Below, one piece after another: positions 9,239-17,958 of a DNA stretch of 64,000 bases (its first letter is position 1; each line of letters begins with the position of its first letter). The DNA is from Palleronia marisminoris. Lineage in GTDB: Bacteria; Pseudomonadota; Alphaproteobacteria; Rhodobacterales; Rhodobacteraceae. The stretch is from positions 248,001 through 312,000 of the forward strand of contig NZ_FWFV01000003.1 in NCBI RefSeq assembly GCF_900172315.1, written 5' to 3'. The notes beneath the pieces were generated by a model. That model saw nothing but the letters and a program-made list of their open reading frames with translations. It had not been told where the DNA came from and searched no databases. A program made the position numbers and the translations under genes.

Positions 9239-9726
9239 GGCTCGGCCCGGCTGCTACGCCCCGCGACGGTCGCCGCGAGGTCCGCAAGGCACAGCACGGA
9301 CATCAGCGCGCCGCTGACGGGGATGACCGCATAGACATACATCATCGGCATCTGCAGCGAGGCGGACCGCTGAAAGCTCTGCATCGACATGTAGCTCCAA
9401 CCGATCCAGGTCAGGGCGATCAGGAAGGCGGTCATGGTGACGAGCCCGGCGATCGCCGCTGCCCGGCCCAGCGCGGGGGGCATTCGGTCGGTCAGAAGCG
9501 TCACGGCGATATGGCGCTTCTCGGCCAGCGCGAGTGTCGCGCCCAGGAAGGTCAGCCAGACGAGGAGGAAGCGCGCCATTTCCTCCGTCCAGCTGACCGC
9601 GGTGAAGAGCACCCGCGAGACGATCTGAAGCGTGATGACCACGGCGAGCGCGGCCATGCCGGCAAAGACGACCGGTCGCAGCACCGCCGCGAGCGCACGC
9701 TCCAGATTGTTCGCGAGGCGTATCAC
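9235..9726 (-). CDS. dctQ: TRAP transporter small permease subunit (DctQ)
   Basis: 163 residues with four hydrophobic helices and the family motif WTEEMARFLLVWLTFLGA in the middle. It forms the membrane complex with DctM. Translation appears to start with GTG immediately after the dctP stop (TGA GTG), so the two genes are probably translationally coupled. Confidence 0.94.
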   Translation of the reverse strand: MIRLANNLERALAAVLRPVVFAGMAALAVVITLQIVSRVLFTAVSWTEEMARFLLVWLTFLGATLALAEKRHIAVTLLTDRMPPALGRAAAIAGLVTMTAFLIALTWIGWSYMSMQSFQRSASLQMPMMYVYAVIPVSGALMSVLCLADLAATVAGRSSRAEP

Positions 9727-10722
9727 TCAGTTCGTCTGCGCCTGGATCCGCTCGAGCAGGTCGCCGAACTGGTCGCCGTATTGCTCGTAGACCGGGGCGA
9801 TCTGCTCCTTGAACGAGGTCAGGTCGGGATCGGTGTCGATCTCCATCCCGCGCTCACGCAGTTCGTCGAGCAGCTGGGTCTCCATGTCGGCGTTGAACTG
9901 ACGCTCGTAGGCGGCGGCGTCCTGCGCGGACTGGATCAGCACGTCCTGCGCCTCTTCGGGCACCTTGTTCCAGGCGGCCATGCCCATCACGAAGATTGCG
10001 GGAGCATAGCTGTGCCGCGTCATGGTCATGTAGTCCTGCGTCTCGTCCAGCTTGAAGCTGTGGACGACGCCGACCGGGTTTTCCTGCCCGTCGATCGTGT
10101 CCTGCTGCATGGCCGTCAGGGCCTCGGTCCATGCCATCGGGATGGCGTTGGCACCAAGCTCGCGGAACGTGTCGATATAGACCGGGTTCTCCATCACGCG
10201 GATGCGCAGGCCGTCCATGTCGGCGGGGCTGGCAACGGGACGGACCGAGTTGGTCAGATTGCGGAAGCCGCGCTCGGCATAGGCGAGACCCTTGAGGTTC
10301 ACGTTCTCGAGCCGGTCCAGCAGCTCTTGCCCGACCTCGCCGTCAAGGACTTCGTAGGCCACCTCGTTCGAGGGAAAGAGGAAGGGCAGTTCGAACACCG
10401 CCATCTCGGGCAGGAAGTTCGAGACGGGGCCGTTGGTGATCACGCCCATGTCGATGCTGCCGATCTGCATCCCTTCGAGCAGCGTGCGCTCGTCGCCGAG
10501 CGTGGCATTCGGGAAGATCTCGACGGTGACCTTGCCGCCGGTGCGTTCGGCCACGAGGTCGCGGAACTGCTCGGCGGCGACGTGGAAGCCGTCCTGCTCG
10601 TTGACCACGTGAGCCAGGCGCAGGGTGACGGGATCCATGTCGGCGAAATCCTCGGGCGCGGCGCCGACGGCCGTGGCGAAGGTGGCCGCCGCGGCGGTCG
10701 CGAAGAATGAGCGTCTCAGCAT
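9727..10722 (-). CDS. dctP: TRAP transporter substrate-binding protein (DctP)
   Basis: 331 residues. A signal peptide (MLRRSFFATAAAATFATA, cleavage likely near A21) is followed by a DctP/SBP domain with the ATLGDERTLLEGMQIGSIDM segment and the conserved ligand-carboxylate arginine region GLRIRVMENPVY. It binds an organic-acid ligand in the periplasm and hands it to DctQM. The start at 10722 follows GGGAGGAGATAATCCG; the frame continues upstream but lacks a signal peptide there. The gene begins only 4 bases after the stop of the WYL regulator gene. Confidence 0.95.
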   Translation of the reverse strand: MLRRSFFATAAAATFATAVGAAPEDFADMDPVTLRLAHVVNEQDGFHVAAEQFRDLVAERTGGKVTVEIFPNATLGDERTLLEGMQIGSIDMGVITNGPVSNFLPEMAVFELPFLFPSNEVAYEVLDGEVGQELLDRLENVNLKGLAYAERGFRNLTNSVRPVASPADMDGLRIRVMENPVYIDTFRELGANAIPMAWTEALTAMQQDTIDGQENPVGVVHSFKLDETQDYMTMTRHSYAPAIFVMGMAAWNKVPEEAQDVLIQSAQDAAAYERQFNADMETQLLDELRERGMEIDTDPDLTSFKEQIAPVYEQYGDQFGDLLERIQAQTN

Positions 10723-10726
10723 CGGA

Positions 10727-11488
10727 TTATCTCCTCCCGGTTTTGCCAGCGGAGCAATGTCCATTCTGCAAGGGTCCGTCAAGCACGGGCGGCGACTCCC
10801 CGGCTTCCGCGGCGCGATGCGCGACATAGGTGCGAAGGAGCTGGGTCCGGCGCGGGCGGAAGCTGGTGCCCGCCAGGCGCAGGTCCTCGATCCGCGCGAC
10901 GTGGAACAGGCGGTAGTCCTGCCGGACCTGGCAGAACGCCAGCAGCATCAGCGCCTCGGGACTGTACGAAAGGCCCAGCGGCCAGACTTCGCGCTCGGTC
11001 CGCCTGTCCTTCAGGTCGCGGTAGCGGATCCACACGCTGGTTTCCTCCCAGCAGGCCTGCCGCAGCAGGTCCATGTCGACGGCCACCTCGGGGCGGGTGT
11101 CGGTCGGCCGCCAGGTGCGCAGGACCGTGTGCATCGCCTGACGCGCCTGGCGGTCCGGCAGCGTGGCGATGATCCGCGCCACCGCGTCGCGCCCCGCCCG
11201 CGACAGCGTGGGGTCGTCCAGATGGTCGAGGCTGCCGATCCCCAGCATCAGCGCCTCGATCTCGATCCGGGAAAAGCTCTGCGGCGGCAGCACGGGATCC
11301 TCGGTCAGCGCATAGCCGACCCCGGCCGCTCCGTCGATCAGCGCGCCCCCGGCGCGGAGCGTGGCGATATCGCGGTAGAGCTGGCGCAGCGAGATCTCGG
11401 TCTCGGCTGCTAGCCGCGCGGCCGTCACCGGCGCCGGCAGCCGCCTCAGAGCATCCATCAGACGCATCAACCGGTCCTGCCGCGCCAT
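10727..11488 (-). CDS. YafY-like transcriptional regulator (HTH + WYL domain)
   Basis: 253 residues. An N-terminal DeoR-type helix-turn-helix (about 3-55: AARLAAETEISLRQLYRDI) precedes a WYL ligand-sensing domain (about 140-220, WIRYRDLKDRRTEREVWPLG). The protein ends with a basic tail. It is divergent from the GST-like gene, with 69 bp between starts. In related genomes YafY-type regulators commonly control an adjacent GST, glyoxalase or similar detoxification gene, so the GST is the best candidate target. It is also co-directional with dctP, stopping 4 bases before the dctP start, so read-through into the TRAP operon is possible. Confidence 0.9.
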   Translation of the reverse strand: MARQDRLMRLMDALRRLPAPVTAARLAAETEISLRQLYRDIATLRAGGALIDGAAGVGYALTEDPVLPPQSFSRIEIEALMLGIGSLDHLDDPTLSRAGRDAVARIIATLPDRQARQAMHTVLRTWRPTDTRPEVAVDMDLLRQACWEETSVWIRYRDLKDRRTEREVWPLGLSYSPEALMLLAFCQVRQDYRLFHVARIEDLRLAGTSFRPRRTQLLRTYVAHRAAEAGESPPVLDGPLQNGHCSAGKTGRR

Positions 11489-11503
11489 TCTCTGCTGCCC
11501 CGA

Positions 11504-11529
11504 ACTGTCAGTAAGGCCAGTCTACTGCT
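11504..11529. promoter_or_regulatory. Candidate operator between the WYL regulator and the GST gene
   Basis: The 69-bp divergent gap holds CTGTCAGTA and the partly symmetric CAGTCTACTG. YafY-type regulators are often linked to CTGTCAG-like half-sites. The repeat is imperfect and this is only a candidate. Confidence 0.25.
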
Positions 11530-11557
11530 GGATCATCAGAACCGAAAGGAGGCCGTC

Positions 11558-12205
11558 ATGCCCGTTCTCTACCACTCCCCCCAATCCCGCTCCGACACCA
11601 TCGCGGTGCTGGTCCGCATGCTGAACGCGGATGTCGAGATCCGCGAGGTCACGATCCCCCGGGAGGACGGCTCTGGCGGGCCGGACCCCGAGAACCCGCA
11701 CCCCGAGAAGAAGGTGCCGTACCTCGTCGATGGCGACGAGGCGGTGCGCGAACGCGGCGCCATCATCGTCTATCTTACCGACGCCTATCCGCAGGCAAAG
11801 CTCGGCCCCCTGCCCGGCGAGCCGGGTCGCGGTGCCTACCTGTCGTGGCTGTTCTACTACCAGGGCATCATGGAGCCGCTGATCATCCTGCACTGGACCG
11901 GGCTGAACCACCCTGCCCTGACCGCCTCGCTGCGCGACTTCGACACCATGGTCGACCGACTGGCCGAGGCGCTGGAGGCGGGCCCCTACCTTCTGGGCGA
12001 CCGGTTCAGCGCCGCCGACATGTTGTGCAGTTCACCGTTCCACTGGTTCCCGGACCTGACACCGGACGTTCCCGCCATTCGCGACTGGGTCACGCGCTGC
12101 GCCGAGCGGATGGCAGCGTCATCGTCATCAGCCGCCAAAGCTGCGGCTGCCGAAGCCCCCGCCGGTGCGCGAAGCGCCGAAGCCGCCGCGGCTGTTGACG
12201 GTTGA
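11558..12205 (+). CDS. Glutathione S-transferase family protein with an extended C-terminus
   Basis: 215 residues. The N-terminal thioredoxin-like half includes MPVLYHSPQSRSDTI and KKVPYLVDGDEAVRERGAII (the EKVPYL cis-Pro and the E/S glutathione-binding positions). The C-terminal helical half has the N-capping/hydrophobic-staple region YLLGDRFSAADM. A GST would normally finish near residue 187 (WVTRCAERMA); here about 28 extra residues of Ala/Ser-rich sequence follow, read from DNA that codes on the other strand for the C-terminus of the YgiB-like lipoprotein. This suggests loss of the original stop. The start follows AAGGAGG. Substrate unknown. Confidence 0.88.
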   Translation: MPVLYHSPQSRSDTIAVLVRMLNADVEIREVTIPREDGSGGPDPENPHPEKKVPYLVDGDEAVRERGAIIVYLTDAYPQAKLGPLPGEPGRGAYLSWLFYYQGIMEPLIILHWTGLNHPALTASLRDFDTMVDRLAEALEAGPYLLGDRFSAADMLCSSPFHWFPDLTPDVPAIRDWVTRCAERMAASSSSAAKAAAAEAPAGARSAEAAAAVDG

Positions 12206-12721
12206 CCGCGTGAGCGGCGCGGCGGTCCGGGTGCTGGGGCTGGCCGCGAAGGAGGCGGGACGCACCTGCGTCGTGCCCCGCAGGCCCGAGACCGAGGTCC
12301 CTCCGCTCGGCGTGGCATAGCGGCCGCCGCCCGTGCGGTAGAGCGGTTGGGCGGCCATTCCCCGGCCGCCCAGCATGTTGCCGATCATGTAGCCCGCCAG
12401 CAGCGGCAGGAAGATCGAGCCTCCGCCCGCGCTCTGTTCGGCCACGCACTCGCCGCCATGCTGTTCCTCGCAAAGCGCCTGGTCCTCGTAGCGGGGGGCG
12501 CTTTCGGCGTGGATGGCCTGCGCCTCGTCGAAGCCTTGCGCGCACTCTTCCGCGGTGAAGTCGTTCTCGGGCAGGTCGGCAAGCGCCCGGCATTCCTCGA
12601 CCGAGGGGAAGACGGTCGCTTCGACCTGCTCTTCCTGGCAGGCGGCAAGCCCGAAGGCGGCCGAGCCAAGAAGGACGAGGCGGGTGGCGCGGGCGCGTTT
12701 GCGGGGGCGAATCTGGGTCAT
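12128..12721 (-). CDS. DUF1190 (YgiB-like) lipoprotein
   Basis: 197 residues. A signal sequence ends in the lipobox LAAC (C28), so the mature protein is probably a lipoprotein. The middle contains the conserved four-cysteine pattern of DUF1190 (ECRAL, EECAQGFDEA, LCEEQHGGEC), then IFLPLLAGYMIGNMLGGRG, and a Gly/Ser/Arg-rich end (GGGFGSRSFGG). The gene lies one base downstream of the ygiC-like gene, the conserved ygiB-ygiC pairing. Function is unknown; an envelope role is assumed. Its last 78 bp overlap the GST gene in antisense. Confidence 0.88.
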   Translation of the reverse strand: MTQIRPRKRARATRLVLLGSAAFGLAACQEEQVEATVFPSVEECRALADLPENDFTAEECAQGFDEAQAIHAESAPRYEDQALCEEQHGGECVAEQSAGGGSIFLPLLAGYMIGNMLGGRGMAAQPLYRTGGGRYATPSGGTSVSGLRGTTQVRPASFAASPSTRTAAPLTRSTVNSRGGFGASRTGGGFGSRSFGG

Positions 12722-12722
12722 G

Positions 12723-13883
12723 TCACGGCTCTATATAGTGCGGACGAAAGCGGGATGTATCCTGCGTGATGCGCGACACATCTTCGCGCAGGCCAAGACC
12801 GTGTGCCTCGGCACCGATCATCCAGATGCCGCACATGACGTAGTCGTCGCCGAAGCGGGGCAGGGGCGCGTAGCTCTGCAGGATGCGGGGATGCGCGTCG
12901 TAGGCGGTGTCCGAGGACGCCTCGCTGTCGGCGCCGGCGCGGATGCGGACGCCGGCACCTTCGCGCGAGAAGATGGGCTTCTCGACCACATCGGGGCCGA
13001 CCGTCTCGGCATCCTCGTCCGCGAAGACGGCCGGCAGAAGGTTCGGGTGGCCAGGGAACATGCGCCACAGGACCGGCAGGATGCCCTTGTTCGACAGGAT
13101 CGCCTTCCACGCGGGTTCGATGATGCGGACATTCGCGCCGGCAATCGCATCGGCGAAATCGTCGCGCAGCATGTCCTCCCACGGGTAGAGCTTGAAGAGC
13201 GTGCCGATCGCCTGATCCTCGGCATCGGCGAACTGGCCCGTGTCGGTCACGCCGATCTTGCGGATGTCGGTGAAATGCGCGCCCATCCCGGCCTCGCGCG
13301 CGGCCCAGGCGATCGCCTCGACCGTGGCGTAATCCTCGACCGCGTCGGCGAAGGCGGCGAAGTGGATCTCGGTGTTCGGGTCGCAGATCTCGGCGAAGCG
13401 GGCGACGAGCGCCTCGTGGATGCCGTTGAACTGGTCGGCGCCCTCGGGCAGGCGCCCGGCGGCGATCATGTCCTCGAGCCAGTGCCACTGGAAGCCCGAG
13501 GTCTCGTACAGCGTCGTCGGCGTGTCGGCGTTGTATTCCAGCAGCTTCGCCGGCCCCTCGCCGCCCCACGAGAAATCCATCCGCCCGTAGAGCTCGGGCT
13601 CGCCCGCGCGCCAGCTGTCCGCCACCAGGTCGCGATGCGCCTCGGGGATCTGCAGGCGCTCCAACAGTTCTTCCGAGTCGACGACCTCGGCCACCGCGTC
13701 GCGGCACATCTGGTGGAGCTCTTCGGCGGGACGCTCCAGCCCCTCCTCGATCTCTTCGAGCGTGAAGGCGTAGGCCTTTGCCTCGTCCCAGTAGAGCGCG
13801 CCGTCCACGAAGGTGTAGCCGAAGCCGGCCTCGTCGGCCTTCTCTTTCCAGTCGGGCCGCGCGCCCAGATCGTCGCGTCGCAT
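12723..13883 (-). CDS. Glutathionylspermidine synthase family protein (YgiC/YjfC-like, ATP-grasp)
   Basis: 386 residues, matching the C-terminal synthetase-like family found as YgiC and YjfC. It begins MRRDDLGARPDW and contains DFSWGGEGPAKLLEYNADTP in the first half plus ATP-grasp segments later (LWRMFPGHPNLLPAVF, KPIFSREGAGVRI). It should form an ATP-dependent amide bond, but the real substrate of the YgiC group is not known. A strong CAGGAGGCGACCC precedes the ATG. Co-transcribed with the YgiB-like lipoprotein gene. Confidence 0.92.
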   Translation of the reverse strand: MRRDDLGARPDWKEKADEAGFGYTFVDGALYWDEAKAYAFTLEEIEEGLERPAEELHQMCRDAVAEVVDSEELLERLQIPEAHRDLVADSWRAGEPELYGRMDFSWGGEGPAKLLEYNADTPTTLYETSGFQWHWLEDMIAAGRLPEGADQFNGIHEALVARFAEICDPNTEIHFAAFADAVEDYATVEAIAWAAREAGMGAHFTDIRKIGVTDTGQFADAEDQAIGTLFKLYPWEDMLRDDFADAIAGANVRIIEPAWKAILSNKGILPVLWRMFPGHPNLLPAVFADEDAETVGPDVVEKPIFSREGAGVRIRAGADSEASSDTAYDAHPRILQSYAPLPRFGDDYVMCGIWMIGAEAHGLGLREDVSRITQDTSRFRPHYIEP

Positions 13884-14026
13884 GGGTCGCCTCCTGCGGT
13901 CGTCCGCCCGCCTTATGCGCCGGATCGCCGGCGATATCGAGCGTCGAGGCGCGCGGGAGTGAATTCTTTCGGGCCGAAGCGTATACGGCCCGGGTCACCG
14001 GACAACCGAGGCAGCCGGACCGCCGC

Positions 14027-15007
14027 CTAGCGCGACAGGAACGACAGGACGGCCCGCTCGCCGATGCGCAATCCCCTGCATTCCGGGGCCTTCTCGGCGA
14101 TGCGCTTGCGGTCGGGCAAGGGCGTGTCGACCAGGTCGATCACGTCGGGGTGGATGTAGCTGTTGCGCGCGATGGTGGGCGTGTTCCCGAGCGTTTCGGC
14201 GGCGGCCTCGGCCATGGCCTTGATGGTCAGGCTCTCTTCCCGCAACGCCGTTTCCATCGCCGAGACGGTGCCGTTCCAGGTGCGAAAGGTCTTGGCGGTG
14301 TAGCCATCCTCGCCCGTGATCTCGTGCAGCAGCTCGTTCACCTGGGTCGAGGTGACCTCGTGCATCTGCCCGCAGGCGTCGACCCACTTCACGAAGGTCG
14401 CGCCCGGCAGATCGTCGAGCCGGTGGAGCACCTGGGCCAGCCGTTTGTCCCGCAAGGTCCGCCTGATCCGCGTGCCGCCCTTGCCGTGAAAGTCGAGGCG
14501 CAGGCTGTCCTGCCGCAGTTCGACATGGCGTTGACGCAGGGTGGTGGCGCCGAAGGCCCCGTTCTCGGCGTATTCGGGGTGGCCCACGCGCAGCGACAGC
14601 CGGTCAATCATCGCCAGCACGGCGGCAATGGCGAAGGCGCGGTCTCCGGCGTCGTTGTGCAGGTCGCGGCGGATGCGGCGGCGGATCGCGGGAAGGTGGG
14701 TGCCGAACGAGGGCAGGTCCGCGTATTTGCGCTTGGCGCGGTAGGCTGTCCAGTTCTCGTGATAGCGGTACTGCTTGCGACCCTTCACGTCGCGCCCCGT
14801 GGCCTGAAGGTGGCCATCGGGCCGGGGACAGATCCATACGTCGGTGTAGGCGGGCGGGACCGCCAGCGAGTCGAGCCGCTTGCGCTCGACCGCGTCACCG
14901 ATCCGCGTGCCGTCGGGCGAGGTATAGGACCAGCCCCGGCCGGCGCGCTTGCGCGAGATGCCGGGATAGCTGTCGGGGTAATAGACGAGGTCGCGGATGT
15001 GCTTCAT
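14027..15007 (-). CDS. DNA topoisomerase IB (poxvirus-like family)
   Basis: 326 residues, normal for the bacterial poxvirus-type topoisomerase IB group. Catalytic residues can be placed: R140 (LSLRVG), K176 (FHGKGG), R242 (TFRTWNG) and the nucleophile Y284 in ARNSYIHPDVI. The N-terminal domain carries GRKQYRYHENW. It would relax positive and negative supercoils through a 3'-phosphotyrosine intermediate without ATP. The ATG at 15007 (MKHIRDLVYYPDSYPGI) was chosen; a longer in-frame start at 15145 would run into the adjacent methyltransferase gene. Confidence 0.95.
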   Translation of the reverse strand: MKHIRDLVYYPDSYPGISRKRAGRGWSYTSPDGTRIGDAVERKRLDSLAVPPAYTDVWICPRPDGHLQATGRDVKGRKQYRYHENWTAYRAKRKYADLPSFGTHLPAIRRRIRRDLHNDAGDRAFAIAAVLAMIDRLSLRVGHPEYAENGAFGATTLRQRHVELRQDSLRLDFHGKGGTRIRRTLRDKRLAQVLHRLDDLPGATFVKWVDACGQMHEVTSTQVNELLHEITGEDGYTAKTFRTWNGTVSAMETALREESLTIKAMAEAAAETLGNTPTIARNSYIHPDVIDLVDTPLPDRKRIAEKAPECRGLRIGERAVLSFLSR

Positions 15008-15089
15008 GGCAAGCGTGCAACCGGCAGGCGCGGTGCGGGGTTCCGCGACAAGCCATTCAAGACTCTGGGAAGTCGGCGGCGATCCTGCG

Positions 15090-15851
15090 TCAGTCGTTGG
15101 GAACGATCCGCGGCGGAGGTGCGACCATCTCGCCCCGATCGCCACGGCGGCAGAGATAGACCTCGCGTTCCATCTGCTCCTCTATGGTGAAGCCCGAGGA
15201 CCGCAGCATTGCCTCCATCCCCGGCTGGTTCGGGATGAACCAGTTGGTGGGGTCGGCCGAGAAGCGCTTTTCGATGAACCACAGCTGCGGCCAGTCTTCG
15301 CGGGTGAAGGGCTCGGGGTCGTTGAAGTCGTAATCGGGGGCGACGGGTGCGGCCTGCATCTCGGGGCCGCGCTGCATGCACTGGAACAGCATCATGTCGC
15401 CGACGACATGCTCCCACAGCAGGTCCAGCGCCAGCAGCGGGTGGCGCAGGTGGTAGAGCACGCCCATGAAGATCACGAGGTCGAACTTCTCGCCCAGCGC
15501 GCCGACGTCGTAGACATCCATCTGCCGCAGGTCGAGGTCGACCCCCTCGCGCTCGGCCGCGAATCGGGCCTGCGCGAGGTAATGCGGATCGCTGTCGATG
15601 CCGACGACGCGCCCGGCGCCGCGGCGCGCCATCTCGAGGCTGTAGAACCCCGCGTTGCAGCCGATGTCGAGCACGCTTGCGCCCTGCAGATCCTCGGGCA
15701 GCGCGTGGCGGAAGCCCTCGAACTTGAAGCGCGGGTAGTCGCCCAGGAAGTGGTCGGGCGCCGTCTCGATCCCGTCGATGGTCAGGTTGTGGAACCAGGG
15801 TCCCAGTTCGGCGATGCGGCGGGCGGTGGCGTCGCGGGAGTCCGCTGTCAT
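15090..15851 (-). CDS. SAM-dependent methyltransferase, TIGR04290-like
   Basis: 253 residues. A class I methyltransferase fold with the SAM loop VLDIGCNAGFYS (60-71), GIDSDPHYL (acidic end of strand 2) and IFMGVLYHLRHP. The N-terminus (ELGPWFHNLTIDGIETAPDH) and the end (EREVYLCRRG) match a family I recall as TIGR04290, found next to glycosyltransferase clusters. It would methylate a sugar or small acceptor made by the neighbouring enzymes. It overlaps the upstream decarboxylase gene by 4 bp and is the last gene of the eight-gene minus-strand operon. Confidence 0.88.
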   Translation of the reverse strand: MTADSRDATARRIAELGPWFHNLTIDGIETAPDHFLGDYPRFKFEGFRHALPEDLQGASVLDIGCNAGFYSLEMARRGAGRVVGIDSDPHYLAQARFAAEREGVDLDLRQMDVYDVGALGEKFDLVIFMGVLYHLRHPLLALDLLWEHVVGDMMLFQCMQRGPEMQAAPVAPDYDFNDPEPFTREDWPQLWFIEKRFSADPTNWFIPNQPGMEAMLRSSGFTIEEQMEREVYLCRRGDRGEMVAPPPRIVPND

Positions 15852-16849
15852 CGCTGCGCCTCCACGACACGGTTCGAGGCCGGCTCGGTCCGGCCCAGCG
15901 CCTCGGCGAACCAGGGGACGGTCTTCTTCAGGCCCTCCTCCAGCGGCACCCGAGGCGCCCATCCCAGCAGCGCCTTGGCGCGGGTGATGTCGGGGCGCCG
16001 GCGCTTTGGGTCGTCCTTGGGCAAGGGGTGGAATTCGGGGCGCGCATCGGTGGGCGCCACCTTCCGGATCAACTCGGCCAGCTTCAGGATGGTGAATTCG
16101 CCGGGGTTGCCGATATTCACCGGCGCATCGGGCGTCTCGCCCAGTTCCATCAGCGCCATCAGGCCATCGACCATGTCGGTGACATAGCAGAAGGATCGCG
16201 TCTGCTCGCCGGTGCCGTAGATCGTCATCGGCTGGTCCGACAATGCCTGGCAGATGAAGTTCGAGACGATGCGCCCGTCGTCGCACTGCATGTGGGGGCC
16301 GTAGGTGTTGAAGATCCGCGCCACGCGCACATCGACGCGGTCGGCCCGCAGATAGTCGTAGCACAGCGCCTCGGCGGCGCGTTTGCCCTCGTCGTAGCAC
16401 GCCCGCGGGCCGTTGCAGTTGACGTGGCCGGTATAGCCTTCGGGCTGGGGATGGACCTCGGGGTCGCCATAGACCTCGCTGGTCGAGGCCTGAAGCAGCC
16501 GCGCGCCCTTGGCTTCGGCCAGTGCCAGCAGGTTGTTGGTGCCGACCACGTTGGTCATCATCGTGCGCACGGGATCGGCCTGATAGGCAGGCGGGGACGC
16601 CGGTGAGGCGAGGTTGTAGACCCTGTCCAGCCGCTCGCGAACTTCTGGCAACTGCTCGACATCGGCCTCGATCAGCTGGAAATTCGGGTGCTCCGTCAAG
16701 GCGGCCACGTTCTCGTGCCGTCCGGTCTGGAAGCTGTCCAGGCAAATCACCTTGTGGCCCTGGGCCAGCAAGGCAGTGCAAAGATGGGATCCGATGAAGC
16801 CGGCTCCGCCGGCGACTAGGATCGTCCTCGACACGGGTCTCATGTCCAT
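15848..16849 (-). CDS. UDP-glucuronic acid decarboxylase-like SDR
   Basis: 333 residues, extended SDR. NAD loop GGAGFIG (14-20), catalytic S124/Y152/K156 (ASTSEVYG, YDEGKR), and the family signatures NLASPASPPAY and GEQTRSFCYVTDMVDGL mark it as a UDP-xylose-synthase type enzyme converting UDP-glucuronate to UDP-xylose. The start at 16849 sits 7 bases after GAGGAGA; the next ATG at 16843 overlaps the upstream stop and is less likely. It supplies a pentose donor for the nearby glycosyltransferases. Confidence 0.92.
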   Translation of the reverse strand: MDMRPVSRTILVAGGAGFIGSHLCTALLAQGHKVICLDSFQTGRHENVAALTEHPNFQLIEADVEQLPEVRERLDRVYNLASPASPPAYQADPVRTMMTNVVGTNNLLALAEAKGARLLQASTSEVYGDPEVHPQPEGYTGHVNCNGPRACYDEGKRAAEALCYDYLRADRVDVRVARIFNTYGPHMQCDDGRIVSNFICQALSDQPMTIYGTGEQTRSFCYVTDMVDGLMALMELGETPDAPVNIGNPGEFTILKLAELIRKVAPTDARPEFHPLPKDDPKRRRPDITRAKALLGWAPRVPLEEGLKKTVPWFAEALGRTEPASNRVVEAQR

Positions 16850-17958
16850 TCGGTCGTCTCCTCTCTCTCGCGTCGGCGCTCACGGCCGGGACATTCCTGC
16901 AGCATGTGCGCAAGTTCGGCGGCGCGGGCGCGACCGGTGTGGTCGGCCAGCACGATCTCGTGGGCGCGCGCCGCCAGTGCCTCGGGCCTGGTGCCGTCTT
17001 CTCCCGTCAACGCAGCAACAGCAGCATCGGTGCCATCGGCGATCACGATGGCCTCCCCCTCCGGCAGCAGTTCGCCCAGCCCCTCCCACCGATCCGAGAG
17101 GATCGGGGTGCCCACGGCGGCCGCTTCGAACAGCCGCACACTGGGCGACCAGCCTAGGCGGCGCATCGCCACGCGGGTGATGTTGAGGGTGAACCGCTGG
17201 GCGCTGTAGAAGGCCGCGTGCTCGCGCGGGGGCAGGTGCTCGATCCGCTCGACATTGTCGGGCCAGTCGATGCCGTCGGGATATTGCGCCCCCGCGACAA
17301 CGAACTTCATGTGCGGCAGGCGGCGTGCGGGCTCCAGCATCAGCGCCTCCAGCCCCGGCTGGCGGTCATCGCTATAGGTGCCAAGGTAGCCCATGTCCCA
17401 CCTCATGGGCACATCGGCACGGGTGTAGCGGCTTTCGTCGACCGAGCAGTACAGCGCCCTCGGCGCCCGCGCGCCGTAGACCTCGGACAGCCGGTCGAGC
17501 ACCTTGCCGCCCGAGAAGCTGAAATAGAGGTCGAAGACCGGCACCTGCCGCCGCGCCAGATGCGCCTCTTCGCCCTTGTCGAGCAGATCCATCGTCACTG
17601 GCGTATCGATGTCGTAGAAGCAGAGGCGCTTGAGGTCCATCGCTGCCAGCCGGTCGATCAGCGCGGCCCCTTCGGGGACGTAGCTGCCGACGATCACCGC
17701 ATCCGCCGTGCGCAGCCGGTCCCCGTGCCGCTCCTGAACCTCGTCGAGGGAGTGGTAGAAGACCAGTTCGCAGAAATCCGGGTCCGGCAGGTCGCGGTTC
17801 GACCCTGCGTACCACGGCACTTCGCGTTCGAGGAACAGCACCCGGTGGCCTTCGGCGGCGAGGCCCTTGATCAGCGCGCGGAAGGTCGTGGCGTGGCCGT
17901 TGCCCCAGGAGGAGGCGAGCGACAGGCCCAGGATGACAATATCCATCGGCCGGCTCAT
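16840..17958 (-). CDS. CgeB-like glycosyltransferase
   Basis: 372 residues. The N-terminal half starts MSRPMDIVILGLSLASSWGNGHATT (Rossmann-like). The C-terminal half carries the nucleotide-sugar-binding helix SPSVRLFEAAAVGTPILSD of CgeB/GT-B type enzymes. The tail after about residue 350 is rich in Arg/Glu (GRERRREREE). It overlaps the upstream paralogue by 4 bp and is one of three related glycosyltransferases in a row. A much longer open frame runs upstream but only duplicates the neighbour's DNA in another frame. Donor and acceptor unknown. Confidence 0.85.
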   Translation of the reverse strand: MSRPMDIVILGLSLASSWGNGHATTFRALIKGLAAEGHRVLFLEREVPWYAGSNRDLPDPDFCELVFYHSLDEVQERHGDRLRTADAVIVGSYVPEGAALIDRLAAMDLKRLCFYDIDTPVTMDLLDKGEEAHLARRQVPVFDLYFSFSGGKVLDRLSEVYGARAPRALYCSVDESRYTRADVPMRWDMGYLGTYSDDRQPGLEALMLEPARRLPHMKFVVAGAQYPDGIDWPDNVERIEHLPPREHAAFYSAQRFTLNITRVAMRRLGWSPSVRLFEAAAVGTPILSDRWEGLGELLPEGEAIVIADGTDAAVAALTGEDGTRPEALAARAHEIVLADHTGRARAAELAHMLQECPGRERRREREETTEWT

